64,000 bases of DNA, from assembly GCF_022682495.2 (NCBI RefSeq), contig NC_071397.1, positions 15,343,082-15,407,081 on the forward strand, in the 5' to 3' direction. The notes under the pieces were generated by a model, which saw only the letters and a program-made list of their open reading frames with translations, did not search any database and was not told the DNA's origin. Source of the DNA: Desmodus rotundus. Its lineage: Eukaryota; Chordata; Mammalia; Chiroptera; Phyllostomidae. Shown piece by piece: positions 1 through 11,999 of the stretch. Each line of letters begins with the position of its first letter. Positions within the stretch are counted from its first letter, which is position 1. A program made the position numbers and the translations under genes.

Positions 1-1060
1 AGAAAAGGCTGATTTCCAGGATGGCAAAGAAGTATACAAGTTGAGTCTTGGAATTTTGTTCTACCGGTAGTAAGGACACTATGAGTGACTCTCAGAGAAA
101 TCAGGAGCCACCTGAAAAGGTTCCCAATAAACAAATATGGGAAATTTAGAGCTTCAATAATGATAAAAATTGCAATGGAATAAAATCCATTAAAATGTTT
201 AAATTCATGCTTATAATGATATTTTAAAAATTAGTCACCTTTGCAGGATGGTAGGGCAGAAGTTCGTTCTATTGTAGTCTAGGGAACGCAGAGAAACAAA
301 TTATGTCAATTTTGCCCTTATTATCTAAACTATAACACAGGAGAAACAAATAGTAGCAGAGGAGATGTCTTTGTAAAATCATTCCCACTAACAAAAATGA
401 TACGATTAGAACTCAACATTGTAATCCCTAGTGAATATAGGTATTAAGCATCAAAAGTTGCTATCAGCATAAAAGGTAAAAAACCCAGAACCTCTCATTC
501 TTATATTTTTGCCAAATATCACGCCTATATTTTGCCCAATAGTTTTGGGGAAAACACTGAGCCTGAGTATGATCCTGTTCATAGGTCCCACAGTCAATTT
601 ACCAGAGATGCGGAGAGACAAACGTGTGAAACTGCACTGCAGATGGATAAGCAGCGAAAGCCACCCGGACAGAAACACTACAGGACAAATGGCTCGGGCT
701 TTTCAGCCAGAAAGTGAAAGAGAGGGTTGGAGAAGGGACCCAAGTTGAAGAGAGAACTAAAAGACATCAACTTTTGAAAGAAATGAGAAACGTTATAATG
801 CCTGAGGAGGCACTTTTGTATGATAAGCTTCCTTTAAAACTGCACAGAAGTCCACACTGTATACAGTAGGCTAATGCTTACCTAATGTGCTTGGGGAAGC
901 CTAGAAACTGTTCTGCGGTGAATTACAAAAAGTTCTATCCCTTTATCTGGTGATGTTAACAGGGTGTTTACCTTAGAATAATTCATTATATCATGTTTTC
1001 ATTTGATTTATTTTTCTGGATCTGTGTTTTACTTTGCAATTTCAAGCATAGTAAGTAAAA
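1..1060. other. No recognisable feature
   Basis: AT-rich DNA. The open frames here (up to 79 codons) overlap on both strands and resemble no family I know. I see no repeat boundary, exon or RNA gene. An old, heavily diverged repeat cannot be excluded. Confidence 0.5.
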
Positions 1061-1354
1061 CACTGTATTATCACCTTAAATAAAATGGAAATGATTTCCA
1101 TTTTTTCATATGTGAGTATAAAACTGAAAAAAAAACTGTTCAACAAATGAACAGACAAGACAAACAAAAAATCATAGATGCAAGGAACAGGATGGTGGTT
1201 ACTAAAAGAAAAATGGGGTAGGAGGAGGTAATAAAGGGTAAAGAGGGTCAAATATATGCTGACAGAGATTTGAATTTGGTGGTGGGCACACAATACAATA
1301 TGCAGATGACGTATTATACTGTACAGTTGTAAACTTGAAACCTATATAATTTTA

Positions 1355-2139
1355 CTTTTTTTGTGTTTTTTTCAACAGCAGCTTGTACATTTATTTCATG
1401 CCATTCTTTTCTTTAACTTATATTTTATTGATTATGCTATTACAGTTGTCCTGACTTTCCCCCCTTTGTACCCTCCACCCACCATCCCCCACTCCCTCAG
1501 GCAATCCCCCACCATTGTCCATGTCCACGTGTGTAAGTTCTTTGGCTACTCCATGCCTATACTGTTCTTTTCATCACATGGCTATTCTGTAACTACCCAT
1601 TTGTACTTCTTAATCCCCTCACCTCTACACCCATTTCCTCACACACCCCTCCCATCTGGAAACCACCAAAATGCTCTCATTATCCATGATTCTATCTCTG
1701 TTCTTCTTGTTTGCTTAGTTTGTTTTTTAGATTCAAGTGTTGATAGATATGTATTTTTTTGCCATTTTATTGTTCATAATTTTGATCTCCTTTTTCTTAA
1801 ATAAGTCCCTTTAACATTTTATGTAATAATGGTTTGGTGATAATGAACTCCTTTAGTTTTTTCTTGTGTGGGAAGCTCTTTATCTGACCTTTGATTCTAA
1901 ATGATAGCTTTGCTGGGTAGAGCAATCTTGGCTGTAGGTCCCTGCTCTTCATGACTTTGAATACTTCCTGCCAGCCCCTTCTTGCCTGCAAAGTTTCTTT
2001 AAAGAAATCAGCTGACAGTCTTACGGGAACTCCTCTGTAGGTTTAACTAACTAGTATTAAGAAAACTTACTAACTAGTAAGAAAAGTCTTGCTGCTTTTT
2101 AAAAAATTGTTGTTCAATTATAGTTGTTCCAATTTTTTC
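1355..2139 (-). mobile_element. HAL1 (half-L1) insertion, 5'-truncated, with chimeric 5' end and 3' transduction
   Basis: Read on the minus strand from 2139: about 40 nt resembling the terminal bases of an L1 3'UTR (2101-2139), the C-terminal third of an L1-type ORF1 (about 2098-1797), a HAL1-type 3'UTR ending with AATAAA near 1424-1429, about 46 nt of extra sequence (1418-1373) with a second AATAAA at 1390-1395, and an A-rich tail (1372-1355). There is no ORF2 between ORF1 and the 3'UTR, which is the defining trait of HAL1. The flanks are 15-bp TSDs (1340-1354 and 2140-2154, one mismatch). The TSDs, tail and boundaries are seen in the sequence. The chimera and transduction are inferred from the order of parts. 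Confidence 0.75.
1797..1991 (-). pseudogene. ORF1p C-terminal domain fragment of HAL1
   Basis: A 64-codon open stretch matches the C-terminal domain of L1 ORF1p, the RNA-binding trimeric nucleic-acid chaperone. It contains the hallmark QPR...YPAKLSF segment followed by a basic IKSF-type stretch and a terminal KMLK-type helix. The same domain is found in the L1 at 58381-58608 in this window. Here the stop is followed directly by a 3'UTR and not by ORF2. The N-terminal coiled coil and RRM are missing because the copy is 5'-truncated. It cannot encode a functional chaperone. Confidence 0.75.
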
Positions 2140-2199
2140 ACCTATACAATTTTATTAACCTATATCACCCTAATAAATTTAATAAAAATCAATAAATAA

Positions 2200-3205
2200 T
2201 TAATTAAAAGACTTAGAAAAGAAAAAGAAAATGAGCAATCAAATTAAAGACTGGGAAGATATTATCAAATGTATAAGATCAAAACACTGATATTCAAACT
2301 ACATAATTTCTATATTCAAAAATAAGACAAATAAACCAATTTATTTTAAATGGTCAAATTTTGAGCATATGTATCACAAAAGATGGTATAGAAATGGCAA
2401 ATAAGCACATAATTTGATGCTCGTCATCATTAGCAATCATGCATAAGCCGGTTCTACCACAATGAGATGCCTCTACACAACTAACCGAATGATTACAATT
2501 AAAGAGATGGATGTTATTAAGAGGTTATGAAGATTTGAATCATCAGGAACTCTCATAAAAATATGAAATTCTACAACAAATTTTGAAAACTGGAAGTTTC
2601 CTAGAGAATTAAACATAGGCACACATACACTCACCATGAAATCCGACAGTTTCACTCTTAGATCTTCATCCCAGAGACAGAAAATATATATTGACATAAA
2701 GATTTCCATCCACATGTTTATAACATCTTTACTCATAACATTCCTAGACCGGAAACATGTCAAATATCCATCAGTAAGTGAATGGATAAACAAATTGTGG
2801 TATGTTCTTACAATGGAACACTACTCAGCAATAAAGTGTAATAAACTGGTAAATCTCAAAAAATTGCATAAATCTCAAAAAACATTATGCTGAGAAAAAG
2901 AAGCCAGACAAAAAAGAGTAAGACTGTATGATTCCATCTGTACTTAATTCTTTAAATTTTTTTTTAAAAATTTTATTTACAGTGGACATTCAATATTATA
3001 TTAAAATCTTGAATAGGAAAAATGAATCAGCAGTAACAGCAAGCAGAACTCTGGTTACCTGGGACCAGAGTCCAGAAGACTGTTGGCAAAGAGGGGTGAG
3101 AAAACTTTTGATGGTGATGGAAATATCCTATTTATTATACAAGCAATACTATATTGATTGTGGTGGTAATTACACAGTTATATCCATTAGTCAAAATTAA
3201 TAAAG
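2200..3205 (+). mobile_element. Old L1M fragment: ORF2 C-terminus plus 3'UTR
   Basis: Heavily diverged L1 sequence in sense orientation. About 2200-2930 follows the well-known L1 ORF2 C-terminal region, ending in the stretch that encodes 'ISEWINKLWY...YSAIKCNK' (within 2760-2850), a standard landmark near the end of ORF2. About 2980-3200 follows an L1M 3'UTR (a gtggtggtaatt-like motif near 3160, and a terminal AATAAA-like string near 3200). Many frameshifts and stops make it non-functional. The 5' part is missing. Confidence 0.75.
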
Positions 3206-3890
3206 GTATGCATTTTATATGGTACATTTCATTTTGTACATGACTCCCTTAATACATTTTAATTTTAAAAAGCAGAAGGCCAATATAGTAACAGGAACAA
3301 CTGCAACCACTAAAACACATCTGCACACTTGATAATCCCTTGGACGTACAATTCCTCCAAGTCATCATGGTCTGCGTAAAGACATTAATCAAAACTATGC
3401 GGCCTCACCTTTTCTACTGGCATGTCATTATCGCAAGCTCCAGGGCAGGGAGAAGGCCAAACCTATCCTTGTAGTAGCTTTTGAAATTATATTGAGTTCC
3501 TAGATGTGTGGAAATATTCTTATTTTATTTATTGATTTGATTCTTACTGCCATCCCAAGAAAGTTCTACCCAACTCAATAGGTCTCCTGAATAAAGGGGA
3601 AAAAATTGGTGAACAATTAAACAATCAAGAATCATCAAACCTTCAAAACAATTTGTCAATATCAAACTAAAACAAACAATAAAAACAGAAAAACTGAGCA
3701 AATAAAAATAAGCCCAGTTGCAATATTAAAACAAATTCCAATTATCATCCTAAAAGATCATTAGGGATTTATTTCATTAATAAATACACAACAGTGTATC
3801 ATGTAAAATGCACAACTGGAACACAAGAAAAAGCTGAATAAAATTTTAAAAAAGAAAGTCAAATAAAGAATTCAAATTAAAGGTTGGAAT
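3206..3890. other. No recognisable feature
   Basis: AT-rich sequence with runs of A. I see no repeat family, exon or RNA gene that I can support. Confidence 0.4.
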
Positions 3891-3899
3891 GTAGTTAAA

Positions 3900-4870
3900 G
3901 TAGCCTCTCAAATTTTATTTATGCATTCATCTGTCTATTTATTTAATATTTACTGGTTCCTGCTTTGTGCTGGTATTGATTTAGTATAAGAGATAATGTA
4001 GTGAACTTTACAAACCATAACAATGTCCACATGGACCTTATAATTCAATTGGGAAACAAAACAATAAACAATACATGTATAATATGATACAAAGAAGTGA
4101 TAAGTGCTATGAAAGGAAACCAAAGTAGGAAAAGGACTTAGAACAAGATGAAAAGTTTAGTCCAAGAAGGTCTTTTTGATGAAATAATATATAAAAGATG
4201 CTAAATGAAGAAAAGTAGTGAGGCGAGTGAAGGCTGGGAAACATGTTCTTAACCTCATAGTCACATTCAAAAGCCCTAAGAAGGGACTGAGCTTGAGTGT
4301 GGCTAAATCATAAGACCAGTGTGGCTAGAATAGAGTGACTAAGGAGAGAATGCAGGGGCGAATGACAGAGGAAGGCAAGGACCCTTTCAGCTATTGGAAG
4401 GGCTTTGTATTTTCTTACTCGTGTGATGGGAAACTATTGGAGCATTCTGAACATGGAAGAGTTATGGGCTGGTTTATATTTAAAAGATGCCTGTGTATGT
4501 AGAGTCGATGGTAGCTGAGCAAGAACCGAAGCATTAAAACCAATTAGGAGTTTATTGCAGTTACCCTGGTGAAAGTTACGGTGAGTAGCATTAGGGTATT
4601 AGCAAGTGGGTTAGTGTAAAATAGTTGGACCAATGATATATGCATTTTAAATGTAGAGATAACTTGGATCAGATGCGAAATGTGAGGAAAAGAGAGACAA
4701 CAGAAATAATCCTTATTTTTGCAAATTAAGCATGAAGTAAATTTGATGCCACTGTTGGTAATGGGGAAGACTTTGAAAGATACTTTGCTGGCAGAAATCA
4801 GGAGTTGTTCTGGATATGTAAAGACAGAGCTAACTGTGAGATGTTCAGGGTACCAAGTAAGCAGTTTCTG
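3900..4870 (+). mobile_element. Ancient mammal-wide interspersed repeat (family not named)
   Basis: The block starts with the 'cattcat..tatttactgg..' head and runs through the 'gataagtgctatgaa', 'ggccagtgtggctagaatagagtga' and 'aggagtttattgcagt' landmarks that recur together in a common, old mammalian repeat. The same order of landmarks is seen at 13810-15060. Divergence is high and there is no coding potential. I recognise the pattern but cannot assign the Repbase name with confidence. Confidence 0.5.
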
Positions 4871-5049
4871 TACAAGTTAGAACCTACACAAAAAATACGT
4901 ATCAACAGAGAGATAAAAGGTATAGAAAATCAGTCTAAAAAGCCTAGCATTGAAGTCATGGAAATAGCAGAAAGAAAATGAGCCAAGTTATTGTGATAGC
5001 CACTAACTCTGCTTAAGAGATATTTCAGGCTTTTTGTTTCCTTAGGACA

Positions 5050-5340
5050 TGTTAGAATTTCACTCTCTGGTCTCCTTTCAATAAGGCGGGGGGAGGCAAC
5101 CAGTTCTGGCCTGTGTGATGTTAGTAGAAGTAAAAGGAATCACTAGCACACATTTAACTTCTCATGAGGACATCCGAGGACTACCTTTTTCCTACAGGCA
5201 TAGCAACTGACCAAGTTCATGATGCTGACTCTCCAGTGATCACAACAAACAGCACCATGATGGACATGTAGCAGTGAGAATACACCTATGTTTTAGAACA
5301 CTGATTGACGTCACCTGTTATCACAAAATAAGCTCATCTA
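5050..5340 (+). mobile_element. Possible old interspersed repeat remnant
   Basis: The segment resembles a recurrent mammalian repeat with a 'gacatgt...ccagttctggcc' start and a 'gtgagaa..acacctatgttttag' end. It is too diverged to name. It contains a perfect TGACGTCA palindrome at 5306-5313, listed separately. Confidence 0.3.
5306..5313. promoter_or_regulatory. Consensus CRE-like octamer
   Basis: TGACGTCA is the palindromic CREB/ATF binding consensus. It stands alone, inside what looks like an old repeat and without a nearby GC-rich promoter, so it may be a chance site. The CpG is intact, which is unusual in an old AT-rich context. Function is not shown by the sequence. Confidence 0.25.
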
Positions 5341-5984
5341 TTCTGATTGATTGAGGTATTGCTCAAAAGGGATGGAATAAAAAAGGCATTTGTCAACCCA
5401 GTCTGCCTCAGCTATTTTGTCTCCTATGTATATGTTCTTAAGACATCTCTTGCCTCTCTCCAGCAAGTGGAGAGGCTAAATGAAAAAAGAGGAAGTATGG
5501 GCTCTGGGAAAATGTGACTCCAAGCAAAATAAAGAAGGAGAGTCTCCAGATAGGCAGGAGAACAGAAGACAAAAGAAGGAACAATTCTTGGAAAAGAGTA
5601 TGAAAACAAAGAAAATATTATTCAGATATTAAAAGAATTTTAAAATATGACAAAGAAAAAAGTGTAGTCAAAAATGAGGGGAGGGTTATATAAACACTAC
5701 CCACTTACCACTACCACCAGCTCCCCCAAAAGGTGAACTGAGCCAGTCAGAATTCCAAGATCACTCAAGTACTCCAAATCTTAAAGATAAGTCAGGCAAT
5801 TTCAGAGATAAGAATTTACCAAATCTACCACTAAGAAGAACATGTAAGAAGGTGGAAGATACTAGCAATAAGCTAAAAATATAAATTTTACAAAAGCTAA
5901 CATACATTATTCAAAAATTTCCATGCAGTGCTATAAGTTATAATTATTTGCTCTTTTTTTAATCACTTCCAATCTACAAACTTT
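5340..5984. other. No recognisable feature
   Basis: A-rich on the plus strand. Only short frames are present and I see no repeat or gene signature. Confidence 0.4.
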
Positions 5985-6110
5985 GTTTTACTATTAAGCC
6001 AGTTTTAAAGATGAGGAAACAAGTATCCTAAGTAATTTGTTCAAAGTCACAATTCTAGGAAGTGGCAAAATCATCATTTCAACCTAAAAGTTCAGCTAAA
6101 TTTTAAATAC
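5985..6110 (-). mobile_element. MIR fragment
   Basis: 'aaagatgaggaaac...ttcaaagtcacaattctaggaagtggca' corresponds to the MIR tRNA-derived/core region read in reverse (consensus: gatgaggaaact ... aaggtcacacagct). MIRs are pre-eutherian SINEs and this copy is strongly diverged. Confidence 0.65.
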
Positions 6111-6579
6111 TCATCACCACGGAGTTAGGCAACTAGACACATCAGTAGAGAAACAATTCCACTACAAAAAAAAACCCGCACTAAATTGTGGTATAAGTTT
6201 AAGAAATTATGGGGTTATTTTTAAAAAGCAGAAATCTATTGTGAATAAAATGGAAATGATGACATTAGAATAGAGAAGAAATATGTACCCGATGCATATT
6301 ATTTTGGTCTGCAGTAAGCATTTTACATACTTATTGTAATGTAAATTTTGTTTATTATTGTTTAATTATAAAATTAACCCATTACAAAAGAACCAAAGTC
6401 TAATTTTAATTATTGAACAGAATTTAAATATTAGCAGCCTACAGACCTACACATATGTGAACTCTTGTTATATAATGAAAGTAGTATGCAAATCAACGGA
6501 CATTATGTAATATTCCATAAATGTTGTGAAAATTGGTTGTCTATATGTAATAATAATAAATACAAGTAAATTGGATTCT

Positions 6580-6960
6580 CCAGAGATAAAGATCAAGAAT
6601 ATTAAACACAAATGTAAACATGCAAAACTTTATAATATTTAGAACAAAATGGAGAAGAATTTTATGACCCCATGTTAGAAAATGACTTCATAGCCAAGGC
6701 AACAGAGTAGAAACCAAGAAGAAAAAAGTGCTAAATTTGACCACATTGTAATCAGAAAAATCTGCACACTAAGAAGACATTCTAAACAAAATTCAAAAGC
6801 ATATCACAGGAAGAGATATTTATAATATAAAGAGTTATCAAAGTATCAGTATACATAGTATATAAATAATTCCAACAAATCAATAAAACCACAAAATATT
6901 AGACAAATGTATAAACAGCAACTGAGAGAAAAAGATAAATGGCAAAAAAAATGTAGACTA
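6580..6960 (+). mobile_element. Old L1M ORF2 C-terminal fragment
   Basis: The sequence follows the L1 ORF2 C-terminal region: an 'aagtgctaaatttgaccacatt' motif, then 'atctgcacac..aagaagacatt', 'agagatatttataatataaag' and 'caacaaatcaataaaacc'. It is full of stops and indels and non-coding. The flanks are undefined. Confidence 0.6.
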
Positions 6961-6974
6961 TTTTGCTTGCATTT

Positions 6975-7085
6975 AGCATATATATAACACATATATAATT
7001 AAGTCTATGTGTTTAGCATATATATGGGTCTGTATGTATCTATACATACTTATACGTAAATATACATACACACACATACACTTTG
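6975..7085. repeat. AT-rich simple sequence (TATA/TACA-rich)
   Basis: Degenerate alternating tatata/tacata/cacaca sequence with a partly repeated 'tagcatatatat' unit (about 6976 and 7015). It looks like a decayed microsatellite. Confidence 0.6.
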
Positions 7086-8129
7086 CTTTAGAATGCTAAA
7101 TAAAATTGTGTTTTATCTTTACTAAAGAAGTCACCAGCAAAAATTATTAAATAAAATTTCAGAAGAGCATAACTTACATTTTATCTACATGTCAGATACT
7201 TTACACACAACCTAAATCTCACAAGAGATATGTTCTCCCAGAAACAAATTCCTCAAAAAGTGTGAGCTTGCTAATTCTAATTTAGCTTCTTTCCCATTGT
7301 CATCCTCACTTTAAAAAAATGAGTTTCTTTTGAAGTACATATGACATTTTTTCTTTTTTTTTTCTTGGGATATACATACACAATATGCTGAGGTTACATA
7401 TTCAAAACAGGCAAAAGTGGGTGTATAGTTGTGATTACGTGAAACAGAGTTCATTCACATATTATTATTTATATTGAAAAAATGTTTCTCAATTTTCTCA
7501 TCCACACTATTATCAAAAATAACTATCCGTGGTGACTGGTGGTACTGGGGCCCAGCAAAGGAAGGATTAAAGGTATTTCAGGCAGATTCTGTAAAACTTT
7601 CATTATCCTCCAAATTATGAAAAAAAGTTTTCCAAAGACTCCCTAAACAGAATCTTCTACCTCAAAATCCTAAGTAGATTTCATTTTAATTTTTTTACTC
7701 ATAGTTACAATAACTAGACATTTATTTATCAGGTTTCAGAAATAACCTAAATGACAGGATCTGACACGTGTTAATTAGAACATTTATTTTTTGCAAATGT
7801 TTTGCAAAATAAGGTCCTTATATGTTTATTGTCTAATTGTTTAGTTGGTTTCATAAATATTACCTGACAATTTTGCCAAAACTCGAGGGAATAAAATGTT
7901 TTAGGAAAAAGTTTTCGGCCAAAGTTTTATAATATAGTATGTGCATGTCCAAGATTATGTGTGCTTCTAGGGACTGACGTTCATTTCCCAAAGCATCTAA
8001 AATCAAAACATGGTTCCTCTTTCAAGATTCTAGCAGTTCTTAAATTGTTCTCAAAATCGAGTCAGATGTTAAGGAAGAGGAAGAGAAAAAAAAGAGGTAG
8101 AGAGATAAAAAGCAAATAGGTACTATTAC
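7086..8129. other. No recognisable feature
   Basis: AT-rich sequence. A T-run lies near 7350-7366. No repeat family or exon signature could be supported. Confidence 0.4.
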
Positions 8130-8330
8130 AAAAAGAATTTCCAGGCACCATGCTAAGTAACACAAAAATATAAAATATCTCTTTATAAATCTAACATGTA
8201 TTCAATGGTATTAATTGCAGTTACACAGTCTTCAGGAAGCTGAGATACAGAGCAAAGGTGGGTTGCCGAAGATTACATGCGTGCAAACATCAGGGGGAGA
8301 ACCACGATGCAACACAGTCCGATGACGAAT
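8130..8330 (-). mobile_element. MIR-like fragment
   Basis: 'ccaggcaccatgctaagta' near 8141, then 'aggaagctgagatacagagcaaaggtgggttgccgaagattacatg', follow the order of a reversed MIR (size-decline phrase, then the ag-ctgag-..-gg-tt-..-gcc segment). It is highly diverged. Confidence 0.45.
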
Positions 8331-8714
8331 GGGGTTCACTTAACGTTCCTGTGTACAAGTAAAAGGTTGTCCAACCTAGAAGAAAAACGTTTCCAGGTCA
8401 TACAGAATTCTACTTTAATGATTATAATTTCACCATCTTCCATTAACACAGATAATTTAAATGGAAGGTAATAAAAACAATGTCATTGTAAGAATTACCT
8501 TAAATCCTCTTTAACTTAAGTGGGGGGGGGATAATACCCAAACTTTCATTTCTATGACTATTTTTAGTAACAAACTCGTTACACAGTTATGTAGGAAAAA
8601 CAAGTCTTGTGGGTTTCTATTCTCTGAGGCTTCTTATCTTCAAGGAAAGCCCAAAAGCTTAAAATTCATCCATAATGATCAGTTATCTGTGCTTGGGTCT
8701 TTGGTTACACTTGT

Positions 8715-8880
8715 GAAGTCAGGTGTGAACTCCAGTGGTGAACCAGAGCCTAGCTGAGCAAGCATTTTCTTGAAGCCCTGCCACTGACTAGGTTTGTGAC
8801 TTCGGGAAAAGAGCTTACCTTGTCTGTTGCCACATTTCCAAATTGGGAATAATAATAGGAGCTATGCATGTCAGGTTGCT
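8715..8880 (+). mobile_element. MIR fragment
   Basis: 'gccctgccactgactaggtttgtgacttcgggaaaagagcttacct' and 'ccaaattgggaataataatagga' match the MIR core and its downstream part in sense orientation. Confidence 0.75.
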
Positions 8881-8884
8881 TCCC

Positions 8885-9300
8885 TGGGAAATAGACTTAG
8901 AGTAGGAATTTACTGTGGAGGTGATGTATTAAGGAGTGACTTATGAAAGGGTGGGGAAGAGCAGGAGCAGGCAGAGAAGGAGTTCACACGCGATGCAGAC
9001 CGAAGAACAGACTTGGAAAACCCCACCGGGAGCTGTGGAGTTCGAATGGTCTTTCAGCAGTGTCCAGAGTTTGGTTAAAATGACCAGGACTTTTTATGCA
9101 GGCATCAATCACTCATTAGATGTGAGCTGTGTTGGGAAGGGCATGACCTTGGGTAAGGCATCTGTCTGTAGCTGAGCCAATCCCTGTGGGAGCTGACAGC
9201 TGAAGGCTCCGCCCACTGCACCCCTTTAAGCCTGGGTAACAAGTCCTCCCTTAACAGAGGATCTGGGTGGCACATTGCAGCATCTACCACACTCTCTCAG
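8885..9300. mobile_element. Possible ancient repeat, GC-richer
   Basis: The block has internal phrases ('ccaccgggagctgtggag', 'gggagctgacagctgaaggctcc', 'cctttaagcctgggtaacaagtcctccc') that I associate with a recurring mammalian interspersed repeat, but I cannot name the family. Small open frames of 61-79 codons occur on both strands and look incidental. Confidence 0.35.
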
Positions 9301-10419
9301 GGGTGATTGTGGGTAAGATGAGAATGAGAGAGAGGTGAAGAGTTTATAAGGTTATAAAAATTATTGGCATATAATCAAGACTATGTAAAGTGTTGACTAT
9401 TACTGTTGTTATTATTGAACCTTATGTAAAATAGGCAACTGTATGTAAAAGTAAGGTTCATATGGAAGGAAAAGATAAGCCTGAAAAATGGGGGTGTGTG
9501 GTTATAGTGGCCATTTATTACCATGACATCCTTAGACAGCATTTGGAAATTAATACACTCCAACCCCAAATACGTAGTTCCAGAGGAGCTGTGAACCATC
9601 CCACCCATGTTCTCCTCCAGCACAATGGACCTGTGACCTACCCAGGGCCATAATGGAACTACCTTTTAACTACCAAGACTAGTCCAGTCTGGAGTGGGCA
9701 TGTGATACAAGTCCTTGCCTAGAAAATTTCAATGTGGAAAGAAAAGAAAGATTTCTTTCTTGCTAGCAATTTAAAAAAATTATAGAAATATGGACTTCAC
9801 TATCTCACTGTTGTTAATGCATATTCTGTGTCCTTGAAAGACATAACCATAATCGCTCGATGTGGATGAGAAATTGGTTATAGACAGAATATGACCCAGG
9901 ATGCTGAAGACCATGGCACTTACCAATTCCAGGAGTCACCATTCAAAAGCCTGGGACGCTCTGGGTTATTTGAGCTGAACTTGCTTTGGTTCATTCTTTG
10001 TGAAGGCCAGAGTCAGAGTCTTCTACAAAGGATTTTGCTCACAGGACCACACTGGCAAGTCACCTGGGGCATGAGCCTTCTCAGATTGGAGATACAAATC
10101 CATAAGGCCCTGCAATATTCTCTCCTGCCCTCTGAGGGATGCCACTGTTTGTAGCTGCACTTGCAGTTTGAGGTATTAACACTAGAGGTCTCTCCCTACT
10201 CATGAGCCTGTCTCCCTGCAGACAGGGCTCTAACACCCCAGCTGCCCTGCTTGTTTGTTCGCTCTAGTTTGCAGTATCTACACCAAATGTGAATTGTGCT
10301 AAGATTAGAAAATGTGCGAGATACAGGATCTTGAAATGCCGAATCCCTGATCTTCCTAAGGCCATGCCACATTCTAAAACAGACATACAAAAAGTGCAAT
10401 TTGCCCAAAGATTTTTTAA
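9301..10419. other. No firm feature
   Basis: Mixed AT-rich sequence with one 87-codon frame (9891-10154, plus strand) that lacks similarity to any protein family I know and has no splice or start context. Part of it may be an old LTR or LINE remnant. Confidence 0.35.
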
Positions 10420-10431
10420 ATAAAAACTATA

Positions 10432-10455
10432 TTAATAAAAATGTATTTTTATTAA
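10432..10455. repeat. Perfect AT hairpin within AT-rich repeat
   Basis: Eleven-base inverted arms (10432-10442 and 10445-10455) with a 2-base loop. A partial direct copy of the surrounding unit follows to about 10495. It is probably a cruciform-prone AT tract and not a transcription terminator. Confidence 0.7.
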
Positions 10456-10897
10456 CATATTAATAAAAATAAAAATTTAAAAACTATATTAATATACTGC
10501 CTCCCTCTCCTTTCCCCACCCCCCACCCGAAAAAGAGCCAGTGAGGCTGGCTGGACCCAGTGAGTCGCAAAGGCACTTTTCACCTGGAGTCTGTGCATCC
10601 AGGGTAACAACAGCATGCTGAGCGACCAACTTAGTGTCCTGTGCCTCTTGTTTAGATGTTTGTGGTGTGCTGGGAACCACTCACAGAGCTGCACATTCGA
10701 GTCTGGGCCCACAGGATCATAGCCTTATAGCTTTATACTGCATTCTGATAGAGCCAAAGAAAATAAAGGAGTAAGGAGGGATTTTGCCTAAGGATTGGGC
10801 TAGAATGTTAGGCAAGACCAGTTTAGAGTGGCACTATGTTTATTGGGCACCATAAAGAGGAGCATTCATTAATCCAAACAAAACAAAATGCCAGGTG

Positions 10898-10917
10898 GAG
10901 AGAGAGAGAGAGAGAGA
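10898..10917. repeat. (GA)n microsatellite
   Basis: Ten uninterrupted GA units. Confidence 0.95.
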
Positions 10918-11999
10918 ATGAATTACTGAGTTACACAGTCAAATAGATCCCAGGCAAGGTTAGCATTAACTCCTTACCCTTTAAATTCCCTTGGACTTGA
11001 TTCATCCCACTAGGTATTCCCCTGCCTTAGAGTTGAAGGCAGGCGAGAGAGGGTAATGGAAGAGGGGACAGTGCAGGGCTGGGCTGGAAAGCAGCCTAAA
11101 ATTTCACTCAGAAACCAATAATCTCACATAGGCTGACTCTACTAAATACCTGCACCTTTGTTTTATGCCTGTTTATGACTTGCCCAAAGATGGAATACTG
11201 AACTTAATTGATTAGAACATATTTGAATTTAACTTAAGGTCAGCCTTCTTTCTTAAAACCTCCACTACTATTACCACTTCTCTACCCAGTGAATAGTGAT
11301 TTCTTGAGCATGGTGCTCCAGAGTGTAGGGCTACATTTGTGAAACTGAAGTACAAATGTTTAACTTTGCAAAGAATCTCCAGAATACGTGGTAAGCAAAA
11401 CTTGCATTCAAACACCAAAAAAAAAGCAGCACAGATGATTGGCCTCACTAAGGATTGCTTTCACAGTGTGTGTTATTTAAATGTCATGCTTCAAATGTGA
11501 TCCAATTTATAACAACTTTAAATTCACACAACTTCTCAGCACCACAGAGACTGCATTTAGAGAAATAAACCTGCACTTAACTAAAAAGCAGAACAAAAAA
11601 TGTTATGAACCTCAGGCTTCTGTGGCCATTGTTTATGAGGAATTTGTTATCAATCGAAGGGTATTCAACTATACAACATTAACATTTTCTGTTCAGACTG
11701 AATTTTCACACTCATCGGAAATAGTCTGTGGCTGCAGTATGAGAAACATTTGCCAGATGTAACTGTGAACTTCCTGACAGAAAGACCTTTAAATCCTGAG
11801 TGATTATTAGGACACTGCAGTCTCTTTCTGGAAGGTTTAATAAGTTAAATTCACTCTCATCAACAAATATGCCTGTAAGTGTAAGTGTGTGACTGTGTAC
11901 CACATGAACCCCAAAGTACTTTCTGGACTATTATTGTGACACTTATTTTGCATGTGCTATGGTGTGAGTAGGGAGGTGATACATGTATATATACGTGTT

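Larger units (their letters stand above)
1080..2190 (+). mobile_element. L1 3' end, split by a HAL1 insertion
   Basis: Two pieces of one L1 3'UTR are visible: about 1080-1354 and 2140-2190. The first carries the A-rich, G-run-containing 3'UTR typical of mammalian L1, then the motif around 1285-1354 that normally precedes the L1 end. The last part of that motif and the terminal AATAAA-like repeats (about 2165-2180) lie beyond the inserted HAL1. Joining the pieces across the insertion gives a continuous L1 3' terminus. The 5' part of the element is absent, so this is an ordinary 5'-truncated L1 copy, and it was the landing site for the HAL1. Confidence 0.75.
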
